From contig NZ_VRYH01000005.1 of the NCBI RefSeq assembly GCF_008079445.1, positions 124,001 to 188,000 of the forward strand: a DNA stretch of 64,000 bases. Direction: 5' to 3'. Both the position numbers and the translations under genes were made by a program. The stretch's first letter is position 1. Each line of letters starts with the position of its first letter. The notes under the pieces were generated by a model that did not search any database, was not told the DNA's origin, and saw nothing but the letters and a program-made list of their open reading frames with translations. This document shows positions 34,482-42,446 of the stretch, one piece after another. The DNA is from Aidingimonas lacisalsi. GTDB lineage: Bacteria > Pseudomonadota > Gammaproteobacteria > Pseudomonadales > Halomonadaceae.

Positions 34482-34958
34482 ATGACAATCGCCAAAGGTG
34501 ATAGGATTCCCGACGTCACGATCAAGACCAACGGAGCCGAAGGCCCTCAGGATATTTCCACGGGTGACTTGTTCGCCGGCAAGCGTGTGGTGCTATTTGC
34601 CGTCCCCGGCGCCTTCACTCCCGGCTGTTCGAACACCCATATGCCGGGCTTCGTGATCAATGCCGACAAGATCTTCGGCAAGGGCGTGGACACGATCGCC
34701 TGTATGGCCGTCAACGACGCCTTTGTCATGGATGCCTGGCAGAAAGATCAGAATGCCCGGGCCTTCACCATGCTGGCCGACGGCAATGCCGAGTTCGCAC
34801 GAGCGCTGGGCACTGACATGGATGCTTCAGGCGGTGGCATGGGAACCCGCAGCAAGCGCTTCGCCCTGATCGCCAATGACGGTGTCATCGAGTATCTGGG
34901 CATTGATGCCAAGGGCGTGGAAGCAAGCAGCGCCGAAACCGTGCTGGCTCACCTTTGA
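34482..34958 (+). CDS. Peroxiredoxin, Prx5 type
   Basis: The 158-residue protein (ATG at 34482, AAGGAT upstream) has the Prx5 signature VPGAFTPGCSNTHMPGF with the peroxidatic cysteine at position 49, and a matching DVTIKTN N-terminus. The segment GMGTRSKRFALIANDGVIEYLGID is typical of the 1-Cys/2-Cys thioredoxin- or glutaredoxin-dependent subgroup. It reduces hydrogen peroxide and alkyl hydroperoxides in the cytoplasm. It is monocistronic and convergent with the pirin gene. Confidence 0.92.
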   Translation: MTIAKGDRIPDVTIKTNGAEGPQDISTGDLFAGKRVVLFAVPGAFTPGCSNTHMPGFVINADKIFGKGVDTIACMAVNDAFVMDAWQKDQNARAFTMLADGNAEFARALGTDMDASGGGMGTRSKRFALIANDGVIEYLGIDAKGVEASSAETVLAHL

Positions 34959-34992
34959 TGTTACAGTGGCCTCGTGTCACCGAGGACTGACG

Positions 34993-35934
34993 TTAGGTTT
35001 TCCACGGCAAGGGGGGCGGCATCAACGGATCACCCACATAGTGTGGGATACTCCCAAAGCGCTCGCTGCCGGCCTCCCAATCACGCTGCGCCTCGGCAAT
35101 CTCGGCCTTGCTATGGCCGACGAAGTTCCACCAGATCAGGATCTCCTCGTCGAGCGGCTCCCCTCCGACCAGAATGACCCGACTTCCCGCGGAAAGACTG
35201 AGCGTAACGCCCTGTCGTCCCCGCCCTAGATACGCCAGTTCGTTGGGCGCGAAGACACTGCCCTCGATATCCAGCGTATTTTCCAACGGCAAAACTGCGT
35301 ATTCGAAATCGCCTCTTAACGGCAGTTGCAACGAACTGGTTTCCCGGCAAGCCAGATCCAGTCCCACCAAGGGCGAAAAGGTCAGCGTGGGAGCCTGGCG
35401 GCCGATGAATTCTCCCGTCAGCAAGGTGATATCGACCCCTGTGTCTTGCCAGTGCGGAAGCGTCGGGTAATGATCAAAGCGGGGCTCGGTATGACGATAG
35501 GCCGCCGGGAGAGCGATCCAGAGTTGTGCGGCATGCAGATCCGTTTCGCCCGGCACGGACTCCTCCGTGTGACTGATTCCTCGACCGGCCGTCATCAGGT
35601 TGACCTGCCCCGGTCGAATGACCTGTTCATGGCCGAGACTGTCGCGGTGGAGAACCCGGCCTTGAATCATCCAAGTGAAGGTCTGTAGACCGATATGGGG
35701 ATGGGGGCCGACGCTCATGCCGCGGGAATCACCTTTGAACACTGCAGGTCCGGCATGATCCAGAAAACACCAAGCCCCGACCAGCCGACGCTGTCGGGAG
35801 GGCAAGACTCGATTGATAGGAATTCCACCGACTTCAGCAGAGCGCGGCGACACATGCTGGATCTGTCGTGTGCCGTCGACTACCGGACAGTCAAGTGACG
35901 ATCCCAGATCGCCATCATTCACGAGGTTGCTCAT
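34993..35934 (-). CDS. Pirin family protein
   Basis: The 313-residue bicupin has the pirin metal-site region: FLDHAGPAVFKGDSRGMSVGPHPHIGLQTFTWMIQG, followed by GQVNLMTAGRGISHTEES. Histidines and a glutamate bind iron. Bacterial pirins include quercetin dioxygenases and regulators; the actual activity here is unknown. The ATG at 35934 has GGGAGG upstream. The downstream neighbour on the same strand is none; the YcaC-like gene ends 24 bp upstream and may be co-transcribed with it. Confidence 0.9.
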   Translation of the reverse strand: MSNLVNDGDLGSSLDCPVVDGTRQIQHVSPRSAEVGGIPINRVLPSRQRRLVGAWCFLDHAGPAVFKGDSRGMSVGPHPHIGLQTFTWMIQGRVLHRDSLGHEQVIRPGQVNLMTAGRGISHTEESVPGETDLHAAQLWIALPAAYRHTEPRFDHYPTLPHWQDTGVDITLLTGEFIGRQAPTLTFSPLVGLDLACRETSSLQLPLRGDFEYAVLPLENTLDIEGSVFAPNELAYLGRGRQGVTLSLSAGSRVILVGGEPLDEEILIWWNFVGHSKAEIAEAQRDWEAGSERFGSIPHYVGDPLMPPPLPWKT

Positions 35935-35958
35935 CTGACATAGCCTCCCAGGTGCCGA

Positions 35959-36582
35959 TCAGACCTTCGCCTGCTGTGAGTAACTCTGCATCAAGTTGGC
36001 ATAGGCAGGCAGGTGGCTAGCCAGCAAACCACCAAAGCCTTCGATATCATTCCGCCAATCGCGGTGCAGTTCTCCACCTATCGCAAACCAGGTCATCAGT
36101 TGGGCACCGGCCTGGGACATGCGATCCCATGCCGCATCCCGCGTGGTCTGGTTGAAAGTACCGGAAGCATCGGTGACAACGAAGACCTCATAGCCTTCCT
36201 CCAGAGCGGAAAGGACCGGGAAAGCCACACAGACCTCAGTCACCACGCCGGCGATCAGCAGTTGCTTCTTGCCTGTCGCCTTGATGGCGTCGACGAAGTC
36301 CTGATTATCCCAGGCATTAATCTGTCCCGGACGAGCGATGTATGGCGCATCCGGGAAGGTTTCCTTGAGCTCCGGCACCATCGGTCCATTGGGTCCGTCC
36401 TCGAAGCTTGTAGTAAGGATCGTGGGAATATCGAAAAACTTGGCAATGTCGGCTAGCGCCAGGACATTGTTCTTGAAGTCGTCCGGACTGAAGTCGCGTA
36501 CCAATGACAGTAAGCCTGCTTGATGATCGACCATCAACAGAGCGACATCATTCTTGTCGAGGCGGTTGTAGGTAAAGGACAT
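35959..36582 (-). CDS. ycaC: YcaC-like isochorismatase family hydrolase
   Basis: The 207-residue protein begins at the ATG at 36582 with AAAGGAG 8 nt upstream. It is close to E. coli YcaC along its length: ALLMVDHQAGLLSLV with Asp19, PYIARPGQINAWDN, and IAGVVTEVCVAFP with Cys118. This gives the cysteine-hydrolase catalytic site, though the natural substrate is unknown. It is followed by the pirin gene on the same strand. Confidence 0.93.
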   Translation of the reverse strand: MSFTYNRLDKNDVALLMVDHQAGLLSLVRDFSPDDFKNNVLALADIAKFFDIPTILTTSFEDGPNGPMVPELKETFPDAPYIARPGQINAWDNQDFVDAIKATGKKQLLIAGVVTEVCVAFPVLSALEEGYEVFVVTDASGTFNQTTRDAAWDRMSQAGAQLMTWFAIGGELHRDWRNDIEGFGGLLASHLPAYANLMQSYSQQAKV

Positions 36583-37062
36583 CGTCATTCTCCTTTGCAT
36601 CGCGTGGATACCACCCGGCAACCAGCACACCGGTGAGTGTGCCGGATCTCTCGGTTCAGCGTTAATCGGCATAACACGTGATGAATCGCCTCAACGCGGT
36701 TCACCACAACAGAACGGTTGTAAGCCACCTGTTATAGAGAAACCGATTACAAGAACCATAGACTCGGTAGACACTATTTTCATGACACGATTGCGTAAAC
36801 AGGACACAAACATAAACTGCGAAGAATAGACTCTTCCCGAGTTGGTAGGTTCTCGCGGCGGGAGCGCCGCCCTAATTCAGCCCCAGAGCTACCCACTGAC
36901 ACCATTGCTAGCGGAGGGAGAGGTTTCAGGTCTGATCACGTCAGTCTAATAGCGTCCTGTAAGAGCTAGTGGAAGCTAGGAGCAAGGTGTGGGTCAAGGT
37001 GTGGATCAAAAATAGATTACCAATAAAAAAGCCGCTGAAATCAGCGGCTTTTTTCAATTCTG
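36583..37062. other. Gene-poor region between ycaC and tRNA-Ser
   Basis: In these 480 bp I see no convincing gene. There is a GC-rich hairpin at 36855-36870 (GCGGCG/CGCCGC) without a T-run. A short tandem direct repeat, GTGTGGGTCAA then GTGTGGATCAA, occurs at about 36988-37009. The strong terminator at 37025-37054 follows. The repeat beside a tRNA gene could be a relic of an integration site, but no integrase is present. Confidence 0.5.
37025..37054. terminator. Strong bidirectional intrinsic terminator after tRNA-Ser
   Basis: AAAAAAGCCGCTGA-AA-TCAGCGGCTTTTTT is a perfect 8-bp GC-rich stem with A/T runs on both sides. It begins 8 bp beyond the 3' end of the minus-strand tRNA-Ser and should terminate transcription from either direction. 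Confidence 0.93.
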
Positions 37063-37150
37063 TGGCGGAGAGGGAGGGATTCGAACCCTCGAAGCCTTTC
37101 GACTTACACGCTTTCCAGGCGCGCTCCTTCGACCACTCGGACACCTCTCC
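37063..37150 (-). tRNA. tRNA-Ser (GGA)
   Basis: The minus strand folds as a class II tRNA with acceptor GGAGAGG/CCTCTCC, a long variable arm, TTCGAATC in the T-loop, and an encoded CCA. The anticodon loop CTGGAAA gives anticodon GGA, reading UCC/UCU serine codons. Length is 88 nt. A strong terminator follows. Confidence 0.97.
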
Positions 37151-37267
37151 GTCTTTTTTGCGTTCCGGTGACCAGGGCGCGCCCGGCGTCAGAACGGCGC
37201 ACATGGTAGCGAGCTAACTCTCGGATTGCAAGTCGATTTTCGACAGCCAACGGCAAAGGGTGCGGTA

Positions 37268-37828
37268 TCACGTCCACCGCTCGACGTATTCTTCCGGGTC
37301 ACGCTCGGTCAGCAGTTTATGACGTCCGCCAAGCTGGCCAATATAGAGAAACCCGACGATTTCATCCTGTTCAGATACACCCAGGCCCTCCTTTACCGTG
37401 GGATCGAAAGCATAGTGCCCGGTGCGCCACATGGCGCCCAATCCCTGGGCATAAGCGGCAAGCAAGATGGCATAGGCGGCACATCCGGCGGACAGAACCT
37501 GCTCCTGCTTGGGAACGTTCTCGACATCAGGTGCGACCTTGGCGATCACGGCGATCATCAGTGGCGCCCGCAGCGGCTTCTTGCGAGCGGTATCGAGCGT
37601 TTGTGCCTCAATACCTGGGGACTTGCGCGACTCGGCTTCCGCAAATAGATCCCCCAGGCGGCTCAATCCATCACCGGTGATTTCAATGAAACGCCACGGG
37701 GTCAGTTCCTTGTGATCCGGAGCACGCAACGCCGCACGATACATGGTATCGAGTTGTTCCCGGGTTGGCGCCGGCCCGGTCAACTTGCCCATCGAACGAC
37801 GTTCTTCCAGCAATGTCATGGCATCCAT
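37268..37828 (-). CDS. ydjA: YdjA-like nitroreductase family protein
   Basis: The 186-residue FMN-dependent protein has the family N-terminus LLEERRSMGKL, the APDHKELTPWRFIEITGDGLSRLGDLFAEA segment, and SAGCAAYAILLAAYAQGLGAMWRTG. Length matches the compact YdjA type. Such enzymes reduce nitroaromatics in vitro; the natural substrate is unknown. The ATG at 37828 has GAGGAG upstream. Confidence 0.9.
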   Translation of the reverse strand: MDAMTLLEERRSMGKLTGPAPTREQLDTMYRAALRAPDHKELTPWRFIEITGDGLSRLGDLFAEAESRKSPGIEAQTLDTARKKPLRAPLMIAVIAKVAPDVENVPKQEQVLSAGCAAYAILLAAYAQGLGAMWRTGHYAFDPTVKEGLGVSEQDEIVGFLYIGQLGGRHKLLTERDPEEYVERWT

Positions 37829-37871
37829 CGGCGTCTCCTCATACGAATGATGCCCAGCTTATCTTAGCGCC

Positions 37872-38708
37872 CTACTGTCGAGCCAGACGCAATGCGCTGG
37901 GTGGCTGCATTCCAGGTGTCGCTCGCCACGGGTTGATGTCCAGACCGCCCCGTCGCACATATCGCGCTAACACCAGCAAGTGTTCCGGTTGTGCATGAGC
38001 CATCAGGTCGCAGAAGATACGCTCCACACAATTTTCATGGAAATCCTGATGCCGGCGATACGACACCACGTATTTGAGGAGTCCTTCGCGATCCAGCCGT
38101 GGGCCTCGGTAGTGAATCAAGAGGCTGCCCCAGTCGGGTTGACCCGTCACCGGGCAATTGGATTTGAGCAAGTGCGAATGGAGGCTCTCCTCGACGATTT
38201 CGGCACTCGACGCCAAGAGTGCGGGAGTCGGGGTGTACTGGTCGATCGTGATGTCCAGATCGTCGAGACAATCGCCAGGCAAACGCTGAGTCTGTAACGC
38301 CTCATCGTCGACACGAAACAACTCGACCGACACGGAGGCTCCGACGGCAGTCGTCAAGTCGCGCGCCAGCGTATCGCGTACTGCCCGGGAATCATCGAAG
38401 GCGGTCTGATTGAAGCTATTGAGATAGAGCTTCCAGGATTTCGACTCGATGAGATGGCTGGACGTCGCCGGTAGCGTGAAGCGGACAATGGCGACTCTGG
38501 GCTTCCCACGTCGATCCAGCCAGGAAAGTTCGAACGCGGTCCACTCATCCTCACCGATGAAAGGCAACGACGTAGCGTCGATGCCCAACAAGGCACGATT
38601 GTCATCGCGCACAATCGGATATAACAGCCCGGGATCGTAACGCTCGGGGTACGCGGAATCTCGCCCCAGTGGAGCATCCGACAGAGAGGATGGTCGGTTC
38701 ATAGTCAT
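37872..38708 (-). CDS. queF: NADPH-dependent 7-cyano-7-deazaguanine reductase (QueF, long type)
   Basis: The 278-residue protein is the long, unimodular QueF form. The catalytic cysteine is Cys185 in KSNCPVTGQPDW, with Asp192 beside it. SLLIHYRGPRLDREGLLKYVVSYRRHQDFHENCVERIF supplies the remaining active-site region. The N-terminal half has WTAFELSWLDRRGKP and SSHLIESKSWKLYLNSFNQT, where the ESKS segment is typical. It reduces preQ0 to preQ1 for queuosine synthesis. The nitroreductase gene lies 43 bp downstream on the same strand. Confidence 0.95.
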   Translation of the reverse strand: MTMNRPSSLSDAPLGRDSAYPERYDPGLLYPIVRDDNRALLGIDATSLPFIGEDEWTAFELSWLDRRGKPRVAIVRFTLPATSSHLIESKSWKLYLNSFNQTAFDDSRAVRDTLARDLTTAVGASVSVELFRVDDEALQTQRLPGDCLDDLDITIDQYTPTPALLASSAEIVEESLHSHLLKSNCPVTGQPDWGSLLIHYRGPRLDREGLLKYVVSYRRHQDFHENCVERIFCDLMAHAQPEHLLVLARYVRRGGLDINPWRATPGMQPPSALRLARQ

Positions 38709-38751
38709 GGTTTCCGTTCAATGCACATGTGCGATGGGCAACATGACAAGC

Positions 38752-39525
38752 TCAGTTCCTGATGCCTTTCCCTTTATCCAGCATCCACAGTCCAACGGCG
38801 AAAAACACCACGATAAAGGCCGCGATCGCAGTCAATGCGGCACCTACCGGGATATCCGAAACACCCAGGAAGCCGTAGCGGAATACGTTGACCATATAGA
38901 GAATGGGATTGAGCATCGACACGCCCTGCCAGAATCCCGGCAGCAGATCGATCGAGTAAAACACCCCGCCCAGGTAGGTCAGTGGCGTGAGCACGAAGAT
39001 TGGCACAATCGAGATATCATCGAACTTGTTGGCCACCAGTGCATTGATGAACCCCCCGATGGAGAACAGCGTGGCGGTCATCACCACGACCAGTAGCGTC
39101 AGCAAGGCATGCTCCACCGGCAATCGGGTGAAAAACAACGATACCACAGTGACAATCAAACCGACTCCCAGACCGCGAGCCATCCCACCGGCGACGAAAC
39201 CGGTCAAAATGACCCAGTTGGGCATCGGCGACACCATCATCTCTTCGACACTGCGCTGGAACTTGTTGGAGAAGAACGATGAGGCAACGTTCGAGTAGCT
39301 GTTGGTGATCACCGACATCATGATCAGACCCGGCACGATGTAATCCATGTAATCAAAGCCACTCATTTCGCCGATGCGCGAGCCGATCAAGCTACCGAAA
39401 ATGATGAAATACATCGTCATCGTGATCGATGGCGGAAGCAGCGTCTGAGGCCAGATACGAGTAAACCGACGCACTTCCTTGCCGACCAAGGTCCACAGCG
39501 CGATAACAATCTGCATGGGGTTCAT
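38752..39525 (-). CDS. yadH: ABC-2 type transporter permease, YadH-like
   Basis: The 257-residue protein has six membrane helices and ABC-2 permease features such as LPPSITMTMYFIIFGSLIGSRIG, VPGLIMMSVITNSYSNVASSFFSNKFQRSVEE, and PLTYLGGVFYSIDLLPGFWQ. It pairs with the ATP-binding protein encoded just upstream (ATGA overlap). Together they form a YadGH-type exporter of unknown substrate. The queF gene starts 43 bp downstream. Confidence 0.92.
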   Translation of the reverse strand: MNPMQIVIALWTLVGKEVRRFTRIWPQTLLPPSITMTMYFIIFGSLIGSRIGEMSGFDYMDYIVPGLIMMSVITNSYSNVASSFFSNKFQRSVEEMMVSPMPNWVILTGFVAGGMARGLGVGLIVTVVSLFFTRLPVEHALLTLLVVVMTATLFSIGGFINALVANKFDDISIVPIFVLTPLTYLGGVFYSIDLLPGFWQGVSMLNPILYMVNVFRYGFLGVSDIPVGAALTAIAAFIVVFFAVGLWMLDKGKGIRN

Positions 39526-40520
39526 TGACGCACCTCCGTACCTTCAACCGGCTCGGATTCCTCGTCATCGATACGAGGCCTCGATTCGCTATGCTGGTCG
39601 TTATCATCCTCGACCATCGAGACGAACATTTCTTCCAACCGGTTGGCACGATTACGCATCGACACCACATTCACCCCCTGCTCGCTGAGTGCCGTGAAAA
39701 CGTCATTGAGTCGCTGCCCCCGCTTGACCGAGACCGACAACTGCGATGGCTCCGACAGCGTGACGTCGAAACCGGCGATGGTCGGCACCGTGTCAACGGG
39801 ATGCGCCAGATCGAGCAGGAAGGTTTCCGCATGCAACTGAGCCAACAACTCACGCACGCTGGTGTTCTGAACGATTTCCCCATGGTTGATGATAGCGATG
39901 TTACGGCACAGGCTTTCGGCTTCCTCGAGATAGTGTGTCGTCAGGATGATCGTCGTGCCTTCCTCACGATTGATACGCCGCATGTAGTCCCACATGCTGC
40001 GACGCAACTCGATATCCACACCGGCCGTTGGTTCGTCCAGAATCAGCAGTTTGGGACGATGCATCAGCGCACGCGCAATCATCAAGCGACGCTTCATGCC
40101 CCCGGAAAGCATACGCGCACTTCCCTTGCGTTTGTCCCACAGTCCCAGGTCCTTGAGCAGCCGTTCAGCACGAGGCTTGGCTTCGCGTAGCGACATGCCG
40201 TAGTAACCTGCCTGGGAATGGATGATGTCCTCAACCTTTTCGAACTGATTGAAATTGAATTCCTGGGGAACCACACCGATATGGTACTTGGCACGTGCAA
40301 AATCCTCATCGATATCGATACCGAAGACCGATACCTCGCCTGCCGTCTTCTGCACTAGCGAACATACCACGCCCAGAGTGGTCGACTTGCCGGCGCCATT
40401 GGGGCCCAGCAACGCAAAGAAATCGCCTTCAGCGACATTGAGGTCGATGCCTTTCAAGGCATGAAAACCATTGCCGTAGACTTTGGTCAGCCCACGAATG
40501 GATAGCGCCGGTTCGGCCAT
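39522..40520 (-). CDS. yadG: ABC transporter ATP-binding protein, YadG-like
   Basis: The 332-residue protein has Walker A GPNGAGKST, an LSGGMKRR signature, Walker B KLLILDEPTAGVD and the H-loop ILTTHYLEEAE. The last 30 or so residues form an acidic extension (DDNDQHSESRPRIDDEESEP) not expected in E. coli YadG. The ATG at 40520 has GAGG upstream; a TTG one codon earlier is unlikely. It is co-translated with the YadH-like permease. Confidence 0.93.
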   Translation of the reverse strand: MAEPALSIRGLTKVYGNGFHALKGIDLNVAEGDFFALLGPNGAGKSTTLGVVCSLVQKTAGEVSVFGIDIDEDFARAKYHIGVVPQEFNFNQFEKVEDIIHSQAGYYGMSLREAKPRAERLLKDLGLWDKRKGSARMLSGGMKRRLMIARALMHRPKLLILDEPTAGVDIELRRSMWDYMRRINREEGTTIILTTHYLEEAESLCRNIAIINHGEIVQNTSVRELLAQLHAETFLLDLAHPVDTVPTIAGFDVTLSEPSQLSVSVKRGQRLNDVFTALSEQGVNVVSMRNRANRLEEMFVSMVEDDNDQHSESRPRIDDEESEPVEGTEVRQ

Positions 40521-40690
40521 CAAGAACCTCTATCATTCCGCGAATAAAACAATTAGGTCACTAAGGATGCGGGCAGAATTCCAGAAATCAATGCCCTTCT
40601 GGTTCCGTCATCGAAAGCGTCACACCTGAACGCACGACAGCGTATCACCTGGCAACGAAAAAGACGGCAAGCAAGATAGGAAATAACATC

Positions 40691-41015
40691 GGGAACGTGA
40701 GTCGATCGGGAGGCGAACCACCGAGCTGACGCACCGGATCGCGACCCTCACCTTGACTAACGTTGAGTGAAAATTGGAGCGGGAAATGTGATTCGACCGG
40801 GCTGGCGTTCCAGCTCGCGACCCTCACCTGTCCAACTCGACCTTCGCAAAGCATAGCTGGAGTAGGAACGTGATACGACCGGGCTGGCGCACCAGCTCGC
40901 GACCCTCACTTGTCCAACTCAACCTTCGCAAAGCATAGCTGGAGCGGGAAACGAGATACGACCGGGCTGGCGCACCAGATCGCGACCCTCACCTTGACTA
41001 ACGTTGAGTGAAAAT
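40691..41015 (-). repeat. Left array of tRNA-Gly 3'-end repeats
   Basis: Downstream of the first tRNA-Gly (minus strand) lie three to four units of about 76-83 bp. Unit boundaries at the tGGAGC motif fall near 40775, 40857 and 40939, and a more degenerate unit extends toward 40691. Each unit contains the tRNA-Gly-like ends CTCGCGACCCTC and GGAGCGGGAA as read on the plus strand. Between them is an inserted GACCGGGCTGGCGCACCAG instead of the normal T-arm. Two linker types occur: one containing CTTCGCAAAGCATAGC and one containing CTTGACTAACGTTGAGTG. Confidence 0.85.
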
Positions 41016-41090
41016 TGGAGCGGGAAACGAGATTCGAACTCGCGACCCTCGCCTTGGCAAGGCGATGCTCTACCACTGAGCTATTCCCGC
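41016..41090 (-). tRNA. tRNA-Gly (GCC), copy 1
   Basis: The 75-nt minus-strand cloverleaf has acceptor GCGGGAA/TTCCCGC, TAGCTCAGTGGTAGAGC in the D-arm, TTCGAATC in the T-loop and an encoded CCA. The anticodon loop TTGCCAA gives GCC. It follows tRNA-Glu by 28 bp and is itself followed by the left repeat array. Confidence 0.97.
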
Positions 41091-41118
41091 GATCTGACCA
41101 TGCAAGAGATGTAACGGA

Positions 41119-41194
41119 TGGCGTCCCATAGGGGGTTCGAACCCCTGTTACCGCCGTGAAAGGGCGGTGTCCTGGACCACTAGACGAATGGGAC
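41119..41194 (-). tRNA. tRNA-Glu (TTC), copy 1
   Basis: The 76-nt minus-strand sequence starts GTCCCATTCGTCTAGTGG, ends CCCTATGGGACGCCA and has an anticodon loop CTTTCAC giving TTC. It is identical in the readable region to the second copy at 41662-41737. It lies 28 bp upstream of tRNA-Gly copy 1. Confidence 0.97.
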
Positions 41195-41205
41195 GCAGCC
41201 AAGTT

Positions 41206-41556
41206 CCGATATCTGGCGCGGTAACATGATTCGATTGGGTGTCGATTCACCGGACTGGCGTACCAGTTCGCAACCTTCACCTTTCCAACTCAACCTTCGC
41301 AAAGCATAGCTGGAGCAGGAACGTGATACGACCGGGCTGGCGCACCAGCTCGCGACCCTCACTTGTCCAACTCAACCTTCGCAAAGCATAGCTGGAGCGG
41401 GAACGTGATACGACCGGGCTGGCGCACCAGCTCGCGACCCTCACTCGTCCAACTCAACCTTCGCAAAGCATAGCTGGAGCGGGAACGTGATACGACCGGG
41501 CTGGCGCACCAGCTCGCGACCCTCACTTGTCCAACTCGGCCTTCGCAAAGCATAGC
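41206..41556 (-). repeat. Right array of 82-bp tRNA-Gly 3'-end repeats
   Basis: Three full 82-bp units lie at 41308-41389, 41390-41471 and 41472-41553. They differ from one another at only two or three positions. A diverged unit precedes them near 41206-41307. The array abuts the 3' end of tRNA-Gly copy 2, whose last 13 bases match the start of each unit. Every unit carries a small inverted repeat CTGGCGCACCAG in place of the tRNA T-arm. Units are contiguous with no unique spacers, so this is not a CRISPR. Confidence 0.92.
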
Positions 41557-41631
41557 TGGAGCGGGAAACGAGATTCGAACTCGCGACCCTCGCCTTGGCA
41601 AGGCGATGCTCTACCACTGAGCTATTCCCGC
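41557..41631 (-). tRNA. tRNA-Gly (GCC), copy 2
   Basis: This 75-nt gene is the same as copy 1 at 41016-41090 in the readable sequence, with anticodon GCC and encoded CCA. It is followed on the minus strand by the right 82-bp repeat array. The two Gly copies lie 541 bp apart, which fits a tandem duplication of the Glu-Gly-repeat block. Confidence 0.97.
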
Positions 41632-41661
41632 ATGAACCACTTACTGCACCTCGGACTCGAT

Positions 41662-41737
41662 TGGCGTCCCATAGGGGGTTCGAACCCCTGTTACCGCCGT
41701 GAAAGGGCGGTGTCCTGGACCACTAGACGAATGGGAC
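41662..41737 (-). tRNA. tRNA-Glu (TTC), copy 2
   Basis: The 76-nt tRNA-Glu has anticodon TTC and an encoded CCA. It is the first tRNA of the minus-strand cluster Glu-Gly-repeats-Glu-Gly-repeats. It lies 30 bp upstream of tRNA-Gly copy 2. The promoter is expected just upstream, at about 41740-41830, but I could not fix it with confidence. Confidence 0.97.
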
Positions 41738-41953
41738 GCAACACCTCGCGTTCGAGATGGCGCGTATATTACTGAGCCCCCTGTGGGCTGTCAAGCAACT
41801 ACAACAGTGAGATATTACGTGATAACGAGCTACGCTGATTAATGCAACGAGGGGTGGAAATCGGACCGTCACTCGTTGTTTTATGGGCAGTAATGGCGCA
41901 GCCAACCGCCTATGCGTCAGTTATTTCGTTCGTCCGTAGCCAGAGGGGCCGTC

Positions 41954-42355
41954 ATGCGCAAGAAGATTGAAAAGAGCGAGGCCGAGTGGCGCCATCAACT
42001 CACGCCGGAACAATATCGGGTCACGCGCGAGCAAGGCACCGAACCGCCTTTCAGTGGCGACTTCCAAGTCAGCAAGAAACAGGGAATCTATCACTGTATC
42101 TGCTGTCATGCGCCATTATTCGAGAACGAACACAAATTCGATGCCGGCTGCGGCTGGCCCAGTTTCGATCGTCCCTTGGGGCGTGGATCAATCGAAGAGC
42201 ATTCTGACGACTCCATGGGCATGCAACGCACGGAAGTCGTTTGCGCCCACTGCGACGCCCATCTAGGGCATGTCTTTCCTGATGGCCCACCCGATACGAC
42301 CGGGCTGCGCTATTGCATCAACTCCGTGGCCATTGCATTCCATCCCGACGAATGA
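41954..42355 (+). CDS. msrB: Peptide-methionine (R)-S-oxide reductase MsrB
   Basis: The 133-residue protein starts at the ATG at 41954 with AGAGGGG upstream. It has two zinc-binding CxxC pairs (CICC and CAHC), the [11 protein letters not shown] motif, [20 protein letters not shown] with the catalytic cysteine, and the usual length. It reduces methionine-R-sulfoxide in proteins using thioredoxin. There is no signal peptide, so it is cytoplasmic. It is monocistronic, about 90 bp before the RbgA-like gene. Confidence 0.95.
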   Translation: MRKKIEKSEAEWRHQLTPEQYRVTREQGTEPPFSGDFQVSKKQGIYHCICCHAPLFENEHKFDAGCGWPSFDRPLGRGSIEEHSDDSMGMQRTEVVCAHCDAHLGHVFPDGPPDTTGLRYCINSVAIAFHPDE

Positions 42356-42446
42356 CCACCACTAGGAATCCATACCAACGGCCGCGCATCTGCTATGATG
42401 GGCGGCCATTGCATTGAGACGATAGCGACTCGTGAGGAGTGTTAGC

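Noticed and set aside
41206-41556. Possible CRISPR array
   Set aside because: Units are 82 bp, contiguous, almost identical and derived from a tRNA end; there are no unique spacers and no cas genes.
40906-41601. Short frames across the tRNA and repeat region
   Set aside because: They run through tRNA genes and repeats, share the same repeated peptide, and have no ribosome sites.
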